DNA of 64,000 bases, taken from an uncultured Paracoccaceae bacterium. GTDB taxonomy: Bacteria; Pseudomonadota; Alphaproteobacteria; Rhodobacterales; Rhodobacteraceae. The notes beneath the pieces were generated by a model. The model did no database searches, had not been told where the DNA came from, and saw only the letters and a list, made by a program, of their open reading frames with translations. The DNA lies in NCBI GenBank assembly GCA_947494675.1, contig CANLVP010000002.1, positions 1,054,001-1,118,000 of the forward strand. The letters are read 5' to 3'. The first letter of the stretch is position 1. Each line of letters opens with the position of its first letter. Shown in pieces: positions 27,528 to 37,214 of this stretch. A program made the position numbers and the translations under genes.

Positions 27528-28943
27528 TTAGCGATGCCCGAGTTTGCGGATGGCGTCAACAATCACACTGACTTTGCTGCCCTTTGAGCCCTTCACAAGC
27601 ACCACATCCCCTGCGTCAACCAGCTGAGCCGCCTGTGCGGCCCCTTCTGCTGCGGTCTCAAACCAGCGCCCGCGCTGCCCTTCGGGCAAGACATCATGCA
27701 GGTGTTTCATCCGTGGCCCCACGCAATGCACCAGCTCCAGCGCCTGCAAATGCGCGTCCTGCGCCATGCCTTCGTGCATCGCGGCCTCTTCCGGCCCCAG
27801 TTCCAGCATATCGCCAAGGATCGCCACGCGCCGCCCCTTCACGATCCGCCCGACCCCATCCACCGGGGTCGCCGCCGCCAGCACTTCAAGCGCTGCAGAA
27901 AGGGACGTCGGATTGGCGTTGAACGCATCGTCAATCAGGTCAATCGTCTCTTCCTCTGATCCCACGTCGAGCGCCACAATCGCGCGGCTGCCCCGCCCCT
28001 CGGGCGGCAACCACAGCGCCATGTCCTGTGCCGCAATGGCCGGATCAGCACCAAGTGCCTCGCACACCGCCAAAGCCCCCAGCGCATTCATCGCAAAATG
28101 CCGCCCCGGCAGGGACAGCTTGAACAGATAGGCATCTTCGCCATGGGTCGCTGAAATGACCGTAGCCGCATCCGTGACACGCACATCCCCAAGCTGCCAA
28201 TCTGTTGAAGTATTGCCAAAGCTTTGGATCGCAAAGCCCTGATCTTCCACGTAATTCCGCAGGATGTCTGCCGTGTCGATATCGCCGTTCAGCACCGCAA
28301 TACCGCCGGGCTCCAGCCCGTCGACAATGCTCGCCTTTTCCCGCGCGATGCCGTCCAAATCGTCAAAAGCTTCCAAATGTGCCGCCGCCACCGTGGTCAC
28401 CATCGCCACATGGGGCCGGGTCATTTTCGACAGTGGCGCGATCTCACCGGGGTTGCTCATCCCCATCTCGATCACCGCATAGTCGGTGTCTGCGGGCATC
28501 CGCGCCAGCGTCAGCGGCACGCCCCAATGGTTGTTATAGCTGGCGACCGAGGCATGAACGCGCCCCTGCCGTCCCAGCACATCACGCAGCATTTCTTTGG
28601 TTGAGGTTTTGCCAACCGATCCGGTCACACCCACGATCCGCGCATCCGTCCGCGCCCGCGCGGCCACGCCCAATGCTTCCAAAGCCTGCAGCACATCCGG
28701 CACCACCAAAAGCGGCGCATCCTCTGCCACGCCGTCAGGCCGATGTGTGACCAACGCCGCCGCAGCCCCCTTTTCCAGCGCCATGGCGACAAAGTCATGC
28801 CCGTCCCGCACATCTTTCAGCGCCACAAACAAATCACCCGGCGCAATAGTCCGCGTATCAATCGACACGCCCGAGGCTGTCCAATCGCCGGTGGTCGTGC
28901 CACCCGTCGCCGCCACTGCCTCTGTCGCCGTCCACAACGCCAT
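27528..28943 (-). CDS. murF: UDP-MurNAc-tripeptide--D-Ala-D-Ala ligase MurF
   Basis: Adds D-Ala-D-Ala to the stem peptide. The start is placed at ATG 28943 (MALWTATEAVAATGG...), giving 471 residues; the frame stays open above this but that part overlaps murE in another frame. The ATP loop is VTGSVGKTSTKEML and later motifs include DDAFNANPTSLSAAL and ILGDMLELG. Last enzyme of the cytoplasmic Mur ligase series. Confidence 0.97.
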   Translation of the reverse strand: MALWTATEAVAATGGTTTGDWTASGVSIDTRTIAPGDLFVALKDVRDGHDFVAMALEKGAAAALVTHRPDGVAEDAPLLVVPDVLQALEALGVAARARTDARIVGVTGSVGKTSTKEMLRDVLGRQGRVHASVASYNNHWGVPLTLARMPADTDYAVIEMGMSNPGEIAPLSKMTRPHVAMVTTVAAAHLEAFDDLDGIAREKASIVDGLEPGGIAVLNGDIDTADILRNYVEDQGFAIQSFGNTSTDWQLGDVRVTDAATVISATHGEDAYLFKLSLPGRHFAMNALGALAVCEALGADPAIAAQDMALWLPPEGRGSRAIVALDVGSEEETIDLIDDAFNANPTSLSAALEVLAAATPVDGVGRIVKGRRVAILGDMLELGPEEAAMHEGMAQDAHLQALELVHCVGPRMKHLHDVLPEGQRGRWFETAAEGAAQAAQLVDAGDVVLVKGSKGSKVSVIVDAIRKLGHR

Positions 28944-28983
28944 CAGCAAGGCACCCCGATAATTCGCCGAATAATCGCGCCCC

Positions 28984-30462
28984 TCATATCCGGCCTTCCA
29001 ACGCGGCGACGGCAACGCTCGCCTGCTCCACATCGTCAAAGGGGAGCACCGTGTCGCCCACGATCTGCCCGCTTTCATGGCCCTTGCCCGCAATCAGCAG
29101 CGCGTCACCCGGCTGCAAGGCATCAATCCCCCGCAGGATCGCCTCGGCCCGGTCGCCCACCTCAAACACCTGCTCGCAAGCGCCCTCAACGGCCCCGGCC
29201 ATTACCGCCGCACGAATGCTGGCGGGGTCCTCGGACCTTGGGTTGTCATCGGTGACAATCACCACATCCGCCTGATCCGCCGCTGCGCGCCCCATCAGGG
29301 GCCGCTTGGTCGCATCCCGGTCGCCACCCGCACCCAAAATCACCACCAGCTTACCCATCACATGGGGCCGCATCGCCCGCAGCGCCGTTTCCACCGCATC
29401 GGGGGTATGGGCAAAATCCACAAAAACCGTCGCGCCGTTTTCACGCGTCGCCGCCAGCTCCATCCGACCGCGCACCGTGGTCAGCTCTGGCAAAACACCA
29501 AAGACATCACCCGGCACCGCCCCCGCCGCAATCGCCAGCCCGGCGGCCAGCAACACATTCTCCGCCTGAAACCCACCGATCAGATCAAGCCGCACCTGAT
29601 AGGGCCGCTCTTGCCAGCTGATCCGAATGTCCTGCCCGGTGCCGTCAAACCGCTGCGCCACTAGCCGCAACCGGCACGCTTCGCCGCGCCCCACGGTAAT
29701 CACCTCTTGCCCGCGATATTCGCACAGCGACGCAACCTCACCGCCCTTGGGGTCATCCATATTCACCACCGCCACACCGTCCTCTGACAGCACACGGGTA
29801 AAGAGCCCCATCTTGGCGTCAAAATAGGCCTCGAACGTGTCGTGATAATCCAGATGATCCTGACTAAAGTTGGAAAACCCCGCCGCCGTCAGCAACACAC
29901 CATCCAGCCGCCGCTGATCCAACCCGTGCGAGGACGCCTCCATCGCCACATGGGTCACGTCATGCGCTGCGGCCTCTGCCATGACCCGGTGCAAGGTCAC
30001 CGGCTCAGGCGTTGTGTGCTTGAGCGGATGCGCCCATGCGCCCTCCACCCCCGTGGTGCCAAGGTTCACTGCCGCCAGCCCCAGCGCTTCCCAAATCTGT
30101 CGTGTGAAGGTCGACACAGAGGTTTTGCCATTGGTCCCCGTCACCGCCACGACCGTGCCGGGATGCGCACCAAACCACAGGCTCGCGGTCTGCGCCAGGG
30201 TTGCGCGCGGGTCCTGCGCCACCACAATCGCCACATCCACATCGATCAGCGCCGCACCCTTGGCGTCGGTCAGCACAGCCACCGCCCCATCCGCCACCGC
30301 TTGGGCGGCAAAAGTCGCGCCATGCACCACCGTTCCGGGCAGTGCTGCAAACAGAAAGCCGGGCCGCACCTCGCGGCTGTCCACCGCCACGCCAGCGATC
30401 CGCGCCTCGCGCCCGCCAATGGCCGTCAGCCCCAGTTCTGCCAATGATGTGGTCTTGCCCAT
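28984..30462 (-). CDS. murE: UDP-MurNAc-L-Ala-D-Glu--meso-DAP ligase MurE
   Basis: Mur ligase of 492 residues with the ATP loop VTGTNGKTSVSTFTRQIW and the FVDFAHTPDAVETAL segment. The C-domain has VTDDNPRSEDP; the DNPR motif is the known mark of ligases that use meso-diaminopimelate rather than lysine, as expected for a Gram-negative. It follows ftsI by 12 bases. Confidence 0.97.
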   Translation of the reverse strand: MGKTTSLAELGLTAIGGREARIAGVAVDSREVRPGFLFAALPGTVVHGATFAAQAVADGAVAVLTDAKGAALIDVDVAIVVAQDPRATLAQTASLWFGAHPGTVVAVTGTNGKTSVSTFTRQIWEALGLAAVNLGTTGVEGAWAHPLKHTTPEPVTLHRVMAEAAAHDVTHVAMEASSHGLDQRRLDGVLLTAAGFSNFSQDHLDYHDTFEAYFDAKMGLFTRVLSEDGVAVVNMDDPKGGEVASLCEYRGQEVITVGRGEACRLRLVAQRFDGTGQDIRISWQERPYQVRLDLIGGFQAENVLLAAGLAIAAGAVPGDVFGVLPELTTVRGRMELAATRENGATVFVDFAHTPDAVETALRAMRPHVMGKLVVILGAGGDRDATKRPLMGRAAADQADVVIVTDDNPRSEDPASIRAAVMAGAVEGACEQVFEVGDRAEAILRGIDALQPGDALLIAGKGHESGQIVGDTVLPFDDVEQASVAVAALEGRI

Positions 30463-30474
30463 ACCCGCCTCGCG

Positions 30475-32259
30475 TCAGTTTGAGGTGAGTGTTACACCGA
30501 CCGGTCCAAGGTTTTCAATCTGCGGCCGCACACCCAACAGGGGCGCGACCCGGCGGATCATCTCTGCCGCAATCGGCACAGCCGTCCAACCGGCGGTCCG
30601 GCGCGGCTTGTCACCGCTCGTCTCACTCGGTTCATCCAGCGTCACGATCAGCACATATTGCGGGTCATTGGCCGGGAACACGCTGGCAAAGGTGGCAATC
30701 ACCTTGTCATCGTAATAGCCGCCGCCGTTTTCCTTGGGCTTATCCGCCGTCCCGGTCTTGCCGCCCACCTCATAGCCCGGCACCTCGCCAAAGCTTGCGG
30801 TGCCGCGCACAACCACCTGCCGCAACATCTCGCGCGCGGTGCGGCTGACGCTTTCGCTCACTACCCGTGGCCCCGCCTGATTGCGATCCTGCTTGAGCAG
30901 CGTCGGCTCCACCTTCGTCCCACCATTCAGCAGCGACGCATAACCCGCCGCCAAATGCAGCGGTGAGGTCGACAGCCCATGCCCGTAAGAGATTGTCATT
31001 GTTGAGATTTCGGACCAATTGCTGGGAAAAAGCGGCGCACCACTGGGCGCTTCCTGCATCTCTACCGGGGTCGCCTCAAGGAACCCAAGCGCGCCCAAAA
31101 ACTCCTTCTGCCGCGCGCCACCAATCATATTGGCCACCCGCGCCGTGCCGATATTGGACGACTTCACGATCACATCCGTGGCCGACAGTTCCGGCCCGTA
31201 ATTGTGGAAATCCCGGATCCGGTGGCGACCCCAAGTCAGCGGCCCCTTGGTCTCGATCATCGTATTGGCATTGATCAATCCAAGCTCCATCGCCTGCGCA
31301 ATCGCAAAAATCTTGAACGTGGACCCAAGCTCATAGACCCCCTGCACCGAACGGTTAAAGAGCGGGCTGTCCGACTGATCCCCCGTCGTCAGGACCTGAG
31401 GCCGCTTGTTGGGGTCAAAATCCGGCAGGCTCACCATGGAAATCACTTCGCCGGTGTGAATATCCATCAGGACCGAGGCCGCACCCTTGGCATTCATGAT
31501 CCGCATTCCGCCGTCCAGCACCTCTTCGGCGGCCGCCTGCACCGTCAGATCAAGGCTCAGTTCCAGCGGCGCGCCTTCATTGGCCGGATCACGCAGATAA
31601 TCGTCAAACCGACGCTCCACACCCGCGACGCCAATCACCTCGGCACTGCTCACACCTTCGCGCCCATAAGACGCGCCACCCATCACATGCGCCGCAATCG
31701 GCCCATTGGGATAAAGCCGCATCTCGCGCGGGCCAAACAGCAAACCGGGGCTGCCGATATCATGTACCGCCTGCATCTGCTCGGGGCTTATCTGCCTGCG
31801 AATCCACAGGAATTTCCGGGAACCGGTGAAATCCTTGTAAAGCTCTTCAACATCCAGCTCCGGGAAAATCGCGGCCAACCCTTCTGCGGCACGCAACGGG
31901 TCCACCATCTGCGGCGGCTGCGCATATAGGGAATGCGTTTGCAAGTTCGTCGCCAAAATCCGGCCATTGCGATCCACAATATCGGACCGCTGCCCGATGA
32001 TCGGGTTGCCCACGGTCCGCGCGCGCGGCTCTTCGGGGACAGAGGACGCAAGCGCCCCCATCTGCGCACCAATCGTCAGGAATGATGCGAAAAACACGCC
32101 CCCCAACACCAGCAAACGCCCCTCGGCGCGGTGGCGGCTCTTGTCGCGCATTTCTTCATGACGGCGGGCCAGGTTTTCGGCCTCAATCGCATCGGGGTTT
32201 TCACCGGTTTCACGCGCCTTGAGGATTCGCGCCAGCGGGCGCAGCGGGGTGCGGATCAT
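30475..32259 (-). CDS. ftsI: Septal transpeptidase FtsI (PBP3)
   Basis: Class B penicillin-binding protein of 594 residues. It has a cytoplasmic basic tail, one transmembrane helix (LLVLGGVFFASFLTIGAQ), a pedestal domain, and the transpeptidase motifs GSTFKIFA (active Ser and Lys), SSN and GGKTGTADK. It cross-links septal peptidoglycan with FtsW. Its ATG overlaps the ftsL stop by four bases. Confidence 0.97.
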   Translation of the reverse strand: MIRTPLRPLARILKARETGENPDAIEAENLARRHEEMRDKSRHRAEGRLLVLGGVFFASFLTIGAQMGALASSVPEEPRARTVGNPIIGQRSDIVDRNGRILATNLQTHSLYAQPPQMVDPLRAAEGLAAIFPELDVEELYKDFTGSRKFLWIRRQISPEQMQAVHDIGSPGLLFGPREMRLYPNGPIAAHVMGGASYGREGVSSAEVIGVAGVERRFDDYLRDPANEGAPLELSLDLTVQAAAEEVLDGGMRIMNAKGAASVLMDIHTGEVISMVSLPDFDPNKRPQVLTTGDQSDSPLFNRSVQGVYELGSTFKIFAIAQAMELGLINANTMIETKGPLTWGRHRIRDFHNYGPELSATDVIVKSSNIGTARVANMIGGARQKEFLGALGFLEATPVEMQEAPSGAPLFPSNWSEISTMTISYGHGLSTSPLHLAAGYASLLNGGTKVEPTLLKQDRNQAGPRVVSESVSRTAREMLRQVVVRGTASFGEVPGYEVGGKTGTADKPKENGGGYYDDKVIATFASVFPANDPQYVLIVTLDEPSETSGDKPRRTAGWTAVPIAAEMIRRVAPLLGVRPQIENLGPVGVTLTSN

Positions 32260-32612
32260 AGCGGGTCGTCCTCCGTAATTGTCACAGACCGCACATCAAT
32301 CGGGTCCGTGATCGGCAGAATATCGGGCAGCGGGTAGATGATCTGGCTGACGTTGCCAAAGGCATCGGGCATCAGCGGCAGCAGACCCAGACGGTCGAAA
32401 TTCAGCTCTGCCAGATCGGCCAGACGGTCTGGCCGGTTCAGATAGGCCCACTCCGCCCGCAACATCCCCAGACGCTCATGTGCGGCACCAATTTGCCCAT
32501 GCAAATTCCGCACCGTCTTGATCGCCTGCTGCGTCTTGTAATTCTCCTGATAGGCCCAGAACCCCAGCCCCATCACCGCAAACGCGGCCAGCACATAAAA
32601 CAACGCCCTCAT
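32256..32612 (-). CDS. ftsL: Cell division protein FtsL
   Basis: A 118-residue bitopic protein with an N-terminal transmembrane helix ([19 protein letters not shown]) and a periplasmic coiled-coil stretch with leucine spacing near [20 protein letters not shown]. It works with FtsB/FtsQ in the divisome. The sequence family is poorly conserved, so the call rests on position between rsmH and ftsI, size and topology. Both neighbouring overlaps are four bases. Confidence 0.92.
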   Translation of the reverse strand: MRALFYVLAAFAVMGLGFWAYQENYKTQQAIKTVRNLHGQIGAAHERLGMLRAEWAYLNRPDRLADLAELNFDRLGLLPLMPDAFGNVSQIIYPLPDILPITDPIDVRSVTITEDDPL

Positions 32613-33589
32613 TTTCCGCCCCTTCTCATCGGCATGCCCAATTGTTTTGGGTCTATCGCCTCGGCAGGCGCGTCCGTGCGCACCGCCACCCGCAGCTTGG
32701 CCGACCGGCTGCGCGGGTTGTCTGCCAGTTCCTGCGCATCCGGCCCGATGGCCTTGCGCGATTTCACCGTGAACGCCGCGACGGTCTTTTCGGTCTCAGG
32801 CGCATAGCGGTTGGCATTGGCCGTATTGCCCGACCGCGCGGCAAGGAACCGTTTCACCATCCGGTCTTCCACCGAATGAAAGGTCACAACCGCCAATTGC
32901 CCGCCGGGCTTCAGCGCACGTTCCGCCGCCATCAGTCCCTGCCACAACTCGCCATATTCATCATTCACCGCGATCCGCAGCGCCTGAAACGTCCGGGTTG
33001 CCGGATGGCTCTGGTTTGGTTTTGCACGGGGAAGGCACCCTTCCACGATCTTCGCCAACTCGCCCGTGGTGGTCACAGGCCGCGCCTTCACAATCGCCTT
33101 GGCAATCCGGCGGCTGGCCCGCTCTTCACCATAAAGATAAATGATATCAGCCAGTTCGCCTTCATCGGCGTCATTGCACAGGTCCGCCGCTGATGGCCCA
33201 TCCTGGCTCATCCGCATATCCAGCGGCCCATCGCGCATGAACGAAAACCCGCGCTCCGCCAGATCAAGCTGCATCGACGACACACCCAGATCCAGCACGA
33301 CGCCGTCCAGGCCGGCACCATATTCATCCAGCTTGGAAAACGTGCCCGCGACAGGCTCAATCCGGTCGCCATAACCGCCGATCCATTCCTCGGCCATCTC
33401 AAACGCCAGCGGATCACGGTCGACCGCAATCACCTTCTCTGCACCCGCTTTCAGAAATTCCCGCGTATAGCCGCCCGCCCCAAACGTCCCATCCAGCCAA
33501 ACCCCCTGAACGGGGGAAACCGCGCTCAGAATGGCGCGGATCAGGACCGGGATATGTGGGGCTTTGTCTGCGGCAGCTGACATGGACAT
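32609..33589 (-). CDS. rsmH: 16S rRNA m4C1402 methyltransferase RsmH (MraW)
   Basis: SAM-dependent methyltransferase of 326 residues acting on the ribosomal decoding centre. The N-terminus has [15 protein letters not shown] and [16 protein letters not shown], followed by [10 protein letters not shown] and [15 protein letters not shown]. It is separated from mraZ by two bases and overlaps ftsL by four. Confidence 0.97.
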   Translation of the reverse strand: MSMSAAADKAPHIPVLIRAILSAVSPVQGVWLDGTFGAGGYTREFLKAGAEKVIAVDRDPLAFEMAEEWIGGYGDRIEPVAGTFSKLDEYGAGLDGVVLDLGVSSMQLDLAERGFSFMRDGPLDMRMSQDGPSAADLCNDADEGELADIIYLYGEERASRRIAKAIVKARPVTTTGELAKIVEGCLPRAKPNQSHPATRTFQALRIAVNDEYGELWQGLMAAERALKPGGQLAVVTFHSVEDRMVKRFLAARSGNTANANRYAPETEKTVAAFTVKSRKAIGPDAQELADNPRSRSAKLRVAVRTDAPAEAIDPKQLGMPMRRGGK

Positions 33590-33591
33590 TG

Positions 33592-34083
33592 CTACGGCAC
33601 CAAGGACAAGGGGTTAAAGTTCTTGGGCTTATCACTCAGGAAGTCTTGCACCGGCGCGCTCACTTCCGCGTCATAATCCTCGGCCTTCCAAATCTCAAAA
33701 TGGCTGAGCCTGCCCCGGAACGACAGAGCGCCTTCCGTCAGCCCCAGCTTTTCGCGGCGCTTGAGCGGCAGCACCGCCCGCCCGTCCTTATCCACCGTCA
33801 GCGGCTCGGACTGGGTGATGACCAGATGCGTGATGTGGTCCTTGTTGGGGTCGCTATCGGGCATCGCCTCGATCCGCTCCATCACCTTGTCGTATTCGGC
33901 GACCGAATAAACCTGCAACCGCCCCTCAAGGTGGTCACCATAGACAATCTGACATTTCATCGGCAGTCCGGGGGCCCAATCGGGGTCCGCAGCCTCAAGC
34001 ACACGACGAAAATCGGCCGGAACGCTCATGCGTCCCTTGCCGTCCACCTTTTGGGTGTGTTCGCCTGTAAACTTCAGTGCCAC
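33592..34083 (-). CDS. mraZ: Transcriptional regulator MraZ
   Basis: First gene of the dcw cluster. The 163-residue product has two SpoVT/AbrB-like swapped-hairpin halves, [18 protein letters not shown] and [18 protein letters not shown]. In E. coli MraZ represses its own operon by binding TGGG-type repeats; clear repeats of that type were not found in the leader here. The gene is preceded by the long UpsM-like leader and its terminator hairpin, which ends about 44 bases before the start codon. Confidence 0.96.
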   Translation of the reverse strand: MALKFTGEHTQKVDGKGRMSVPADFRRVLEAADPDWAPGLPMKCQIVYGDHLEGRLQVYSVAEYDKVMERIEAMPDSDPNKDHITHLVITQSEPLTVDKDGRAVLPLKRREKLGLTEGALSFRGRLSHFEIWKAEDYDAEVSAPVQDFLSDKPKNFNPLSLVP

Positions 34084-34126
34084 TTACGTCCGTCTCTTTC
34101 GTCCCGCGTTTCAGCCTTCAAATGTG

Positions 34127-34166
34127 AAAACGGCGGATTGAGCTGCTGCCACTGCTCAATCCGCCG
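34127..34166 (-). terminator. Terminator or attenuator hairpin before mraZ
   Basis: CGGCGGATTGAGC (34131-34143) pairs perfectly over 13 bp with GCTCAATCCGCCG (34154-34166), loop of 10 bases. On the minus strand it is followed at once by TTTT (34130-34127), the form of an intrinsic terminator. Some readthrough must occur for dcw expression, so it likely sets the ratio of sRNA to mRNA. Confidence 0.85.
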
Positions 34167-34365
34167 CCCTCTGCCCCGTGGGGGCTAGTCCAGCTGCGCG
34201 CGCCACCTGGGGGGATGTCTGCTCGCTCGCGCGCCGGATTCTTTGTTGCGGTAATTCGGGGGCCTGTATGAAACCTGACTTTTGCCGGTTGGGATCTTGT
34301 CGTCCCTTAGATCGTTTGCCCGTCGTTACCGTGCACTCTTTGTGCCGCAACCATATGGTTCTGTC
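34127..34365 (-). ncRNA. upsM: UpsM-like sRNA / mraZ 5' leader
   Basis: Position and structure match the R. sphaeroides arrangement, in which an unusually long 5' leader of the dcw message yields the abundant sRNA UpsM by termination ahead of mraZ. Here a strong terminator hairpin (34131-34166) lies 44 bases before mraZ. About 200 bases upstream of it show no credible gene: the only open frame lacks the G/C third-position bias of its neighbours. The 5' end is approximate because no clear promoter was identified. Homology is inferred from synteny and architecture, not from alignment. Confidence 0.6.
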
Positions 34366-34370
34366 CACCA

Positions 34371-34418
34371 TTTTCTGGGATTTTTGTGAACTCAAGTGAA
34401 TCTCTGGAACCCAGAAAA
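34371..34418. promoter_or_regulatory. 9-bp inverted repeat near the dcw/UpsM promoter region
   Basis: TTTTCTGGG (34371-34379) and CCCAGAAAA (34410-34418) form a perfect inverted repeat with a 30-base gap, located where the UpsM/mraZ promoter is expected. A GAATC (34398-34402) between the arms fits GANTC. The remaining gap up to 34562 shows no gene. Confidence 0.35.
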
Positions 34419-34562
34419 CATACAAAATCTAGATCGCAGCGCGTCGGAACACTACATGTTGTGTTAGACAGCCCCCACCAAGCAACATGCGCCCATTCCA
34501 GCGCAATCCCACACCAGACACAAAAATCCCAACTTTTTTCGCAATCCCCTGCCCCAAAGGCA

Positions 34563-34588
34563 ATAACGGGGCCTCTCAGCCCCGTTAT
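34563..34588 (-). terminator. Likely terminator of the 34.7-36.7 kb gene pair
   Basis: ATAACGGGGC (34563-34572) pairs with GCCCCGTTAT (34579-34588), 10 perfect pairs with a 6-base loop, 73 bases after the stop of the upstream minus-strand gene. The T tract is weak (ATTGCCTTT), so termination is likely but not certain. Confidence 0.6.
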
Positions 34589-34661
34589 CACTCGTGAATC
34601 ACCCGTGAAATGCCGTTTTGATTCGCGCAGCCCCGCGCGATTCCGTGAATTCCCAGAGGCT

Positions 34662-35501
34662 CTAGCTGTCCGACTGCGGCAACACGGCAGAGACTTTGAC
34701 ACGCACCGTCGCCTTTACCGCCGTATCATCGCCGCGCACGGGCAACGCCCGGAACTCCACCTGCTCCAACACGCAATTGCCATAGGTCTTGCGCAGGGCG
34801 GCGCATTGCTCAACCGCGAACCCATAGCCCAGCCTGCGCACCTGATTGTGGTCCGCAATGTCGCCCTTGGGCCTGCGGCTTTCATAGGCGTCAAACCATT
34901 CCGACACCGTGCGCAGGTTCTCGGCCAGCGGCACCTCACCCGGCGCATCTGCGGCGGCAAAGACCACCTCGGCCTCGACCCGGTAGTAATTATCTTCAGC
35001 CGGATCGACCTCGATCCGCGACACCTGACAAGCGGTCGCCAGGGTCTCAAGCAGGATCGGGCATTCCCGTGCCCGCACATAATTTGCCATATGCCCCAGC
35101 GCGAACAAATCGCGATCCACCTGCGGCACCGCTGTGATGCCCGCAGGCATCAGCTCGGTCAGATGCACCATATAGGTCAACTCAACCCGGTGATCCCGGC
35201 TCAGCTCTGCCACATTCAGCACCGCCTCGGCCTGCGCATCTTCCACCGCCGTGATCGCCCGCCCGGTCACCGTCAGGATCAGGTTCTCGACAAAGCTCAG
35301 CCCCTCGCCTTCGGGCTTTTCCGCCAAAAGCTCTTTCTCCAGATCGTCCGTCAGATGATTGACCGACACGCTGGGCCGTTCCGCGCTTTGCGCCACGGCC
35401 TGTTCCCCCGCACCGGTGCCAAAGGCCAACACAGCAAAAAGCGCAAGTGCCGCGAGAAACAGCCCGCCAATGACGAACTGCAAGATCCGCAAGATACCCA
35501 T
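34662..35501 (-). CDS. Membrane-anchored protein of unknown function
   Basis: A 279-residue protein with one N-terminal membrane helix (ILQFVIGGLFLAALALFAVL) and a predicted periplasmic body. The body contains three or four Cys (REC, TACQVS, EQCAAL, NCVLEQ) that could form disulfides. No family recognised. Its ATG overlaps the stop of the next upstream gene by one base (TAATG), so the two probably act together. Confidence 0.8.
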   Translation of the reverse strand: MGILRILQFVIGGLFLAALALFAVLAFGTGAGEQAVAQSAERPSVSVNHLTDDLEKELLAEKPEGEGLSFVENLILTVTGRAITAVEDAQAEAVLNVAELSRDHRVELTYMVHLTELMPAGITAVPQVDRDLFALGHMANYVRARECPILLETLATACQVSRIEVDPAEDNYYRVEAEVVFAAADAPGEVPLAENLRTVSEWFDAYESRRPKGDIADHNQVRRLGYGFAVEQCAALRKTYGNCVLEQVEFRALPVRGDDTAVKATVRVKVSAVLPQSDS

Positions 35502-36652
35502 TACTGATCCCCCCCTTGCGCCGGGGCCGGATCACGGGTCATCGGCGCATTGGCGAGGAAACCGGCCATGTCCATCCCCGTCGCCTCGGCCATCACCGCT
35601 TCAACCGCCCCACGGTAACCCGCCTTGCGCTCATCAAAACTGCCCGACAGCACCAGCTCATTCTCCGACAGATGCACAACACCCAAAGGCGTGTAATCGA
35701 TCAAGGCATCAGGCTCCGGCAATGGCCCCGCCAGCACATATGATTGCTTACCATAGCCCGCCTGCCCCTGCTCTGCCCCGATCCCAAAGACGCCCGCGAA
35801 CCAATCCGAATAGACGCCCGCATTCTGGTAATGCTCATCCAGCAGCGCTTCATCGCCAATCCCGTTGCGGGTATTTTCCACGAAATCCCACTGCGCTTTC
35901 GGCATCCGCCACATCGCATAGCCACAACCCGAACCGATCAAATCAATCGGCGTCGCCTCTGGCACGTTCGACACGCCCACGGGCTGGGCGGACACAACAG
36001 CCACCTGCGCAATCTCAACGCCTTCCGCCACCTGTAGGTTAAAGATCGCAGAACCGCCCCGCGCCTGCAGGATCAGATAGACCGGTGCCGCCGTTTCAGT
36101 CACATAGACATCCACCACATCCATGGTCTGATGCCGTTCATACCCCAGCAATCGCGGCGTGCGCAGCATGTCCTTATAGCGTTTCTCGATCCACTTTTCC
36201 GCGCGATCCTCAAGATGTGCACGGGTGATCACACCAATCCCGCTCTGGAAATAGCCGCTCGCGGCATAGACGTTCGCAATCACTTCGCCCGGCTGCGGCG
36301 GCCGCACCGTGCAATCATCATTGGCCAGCGTCACAATGCTTTGCGGCACCTGGCCCGCATCGCCTGGATGCCCTGACGCCACCTCAGTGATCAGCGCATA
36401 GCCATCAACCGTGGCAATTGCCGGCGGTCGCAACTTGCCATGGGACAGGTCCCAATGCAGCAAGTTGCCATTGGCCTGATTGTGCAGATTATAGCCAAGG
36501 TTATAGGTCCCGCTGACACCGCTACCGGTTGTAAGACCGTTCAAACCTTCGCCAAGCTTATCGAGCCCCAGCTCTTTGATCCCGGCCCCCGTGGTGACCA
36601 TCACCACCGCGCATACGCCCACGGCCCCTAAGAAAATGTCTTTCAATTCCAA
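35501..36652 (-). CDS. Membrane-anchored protein of unknown function, TTG start
   Basis: A 383-residue protein if started at the TTG at 36652, which follows AGGAG by eight bases and leads directly into the membrane segment DIFLGAVGVCAVVMVTTGAG; an upstream TTG at 36706 has no ribosome site. The periplasmic part has a C-terminal conserved-looking FDERKAGYRGAVEAVMAEAT. It is coupled to the 279-residue gene by a one-base overlap. Not recognised. Confidence 0.75.
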   Translation of the reverse strand: MELKDIFLGAVGVCAVVMVTTGAGIKELGLDKLGEGLNGLTTGSGVSGTYNLGYNLHNQANGNLLHWDLSHGKLRPPAIATVDGYALITEVASGHPGDAGQVPQSIVTLANDDCTVRPPQPGEVIANVYAASGYFQSGIGVITRAHLEDRAEKWIEKRYKDMLRTPRLLGYERHQTMDVVDVYVTETAAPVYLILQARGGSAIFNLQVAEGVEIAQVAVVSAQPVGVSNVPEATPIDLIGSGCGYAMWRMPKAQWDFVENTRNGIGDEALLDEHYQNAGVYSDWFAGVFGIGAEQGQAGYGKQSYVLAGPLPEPDALIDYTPLGVVHLSENELVLSGSFDERKAGYRGAVEAVMAEATGMDMAGFLANAPMTRDPAPAQGGDQ

Positions 36653-36737
36653 CTGGACCGCTCCTGCCCTGTGCGCATGCAGGTTGCGCAGGAATTTCGG
36701 CCTCAATTGGGCGGATTAGGGGTGATTTTCGACGGAA

Positions 36738-37214
36738 CTATAACGGCTTATACATCACGAAGGCCCGCACCATCCCTGCTTTGGGGTGCGCAAAGGCCTC
36801 CGGGATCGTGCCGACCGTAGTAAACCCAAGCCTGTGCCAAAGCCGCACAGCACCTGCATTGCTTTCCAGCACAAAGTTGAACTGCATGGCGCGATAACCC
36901 AGCGCACGGGCCTGATCCTGACTGGCCTCACACATCTGCCCGGCCAGCCCACGCCCCCGCGCGGCGTCTCCGACGATATAGCCGCAATTGCAGATATGTG
37001 CGCCGCCACCCGGCTGGTTTGTCTTTATATAGTAGGTGCCAACAATGGCCCCCTGATCCTCAACCACATAGCAAGCCGCGCCACCGGTCCAATAGTCCAG
37101 CGCCGCCTCCTGGCTGATCGTGGGGTCCACGGCATAGGTCTCGCCTGCGCGAAATACCGGCTCCAGCAGCGCCCAGATCGCCGCATGATCCGCCGATGTG
37201 GCGGGCCGGATCAC
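36738..37214 (-). CDS. GNAT family N-acetyltransferase
   Basis: A 158-residue acetyltransferase with the coenzyme A binding stretch [17 protein letters not shown] and the later [19 protein letters not shown] motif. Substrate unknown. It begins at a GTG whose last bases overlap the mrp stop (GTGA), so it is translated with mrp. Confidence 0.9.
   Translation of the reverse strand: MIRPATSADHAAIWALLEPVFRAGETYAVDPTISQEAALDYWTGGAACYVVEDQGAIVGTYYIKTNQPGGGAHICNCGYIVGDAARGRGLAGQMCEASQDQARALGYRAMQFNFVLESNAGAVRLWHRLGFTTVGTIPEAFAHPKAGMVRAFVMYKPL

Noticed and set aside
34127-34420. RNase P RNA gene considered for the structured region before mraZ.
   Set aside because: The conserved RNase P core sequences are not present.
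34156-34425. Basic 89-residue open frame upstream of mraZ on the minus strand.
   Set aside because: Third codon positions lack the strong G/C bias of neighbours, the stop lies inside the terminator stem, and the region fits the UpsM-type leader RNA instead.
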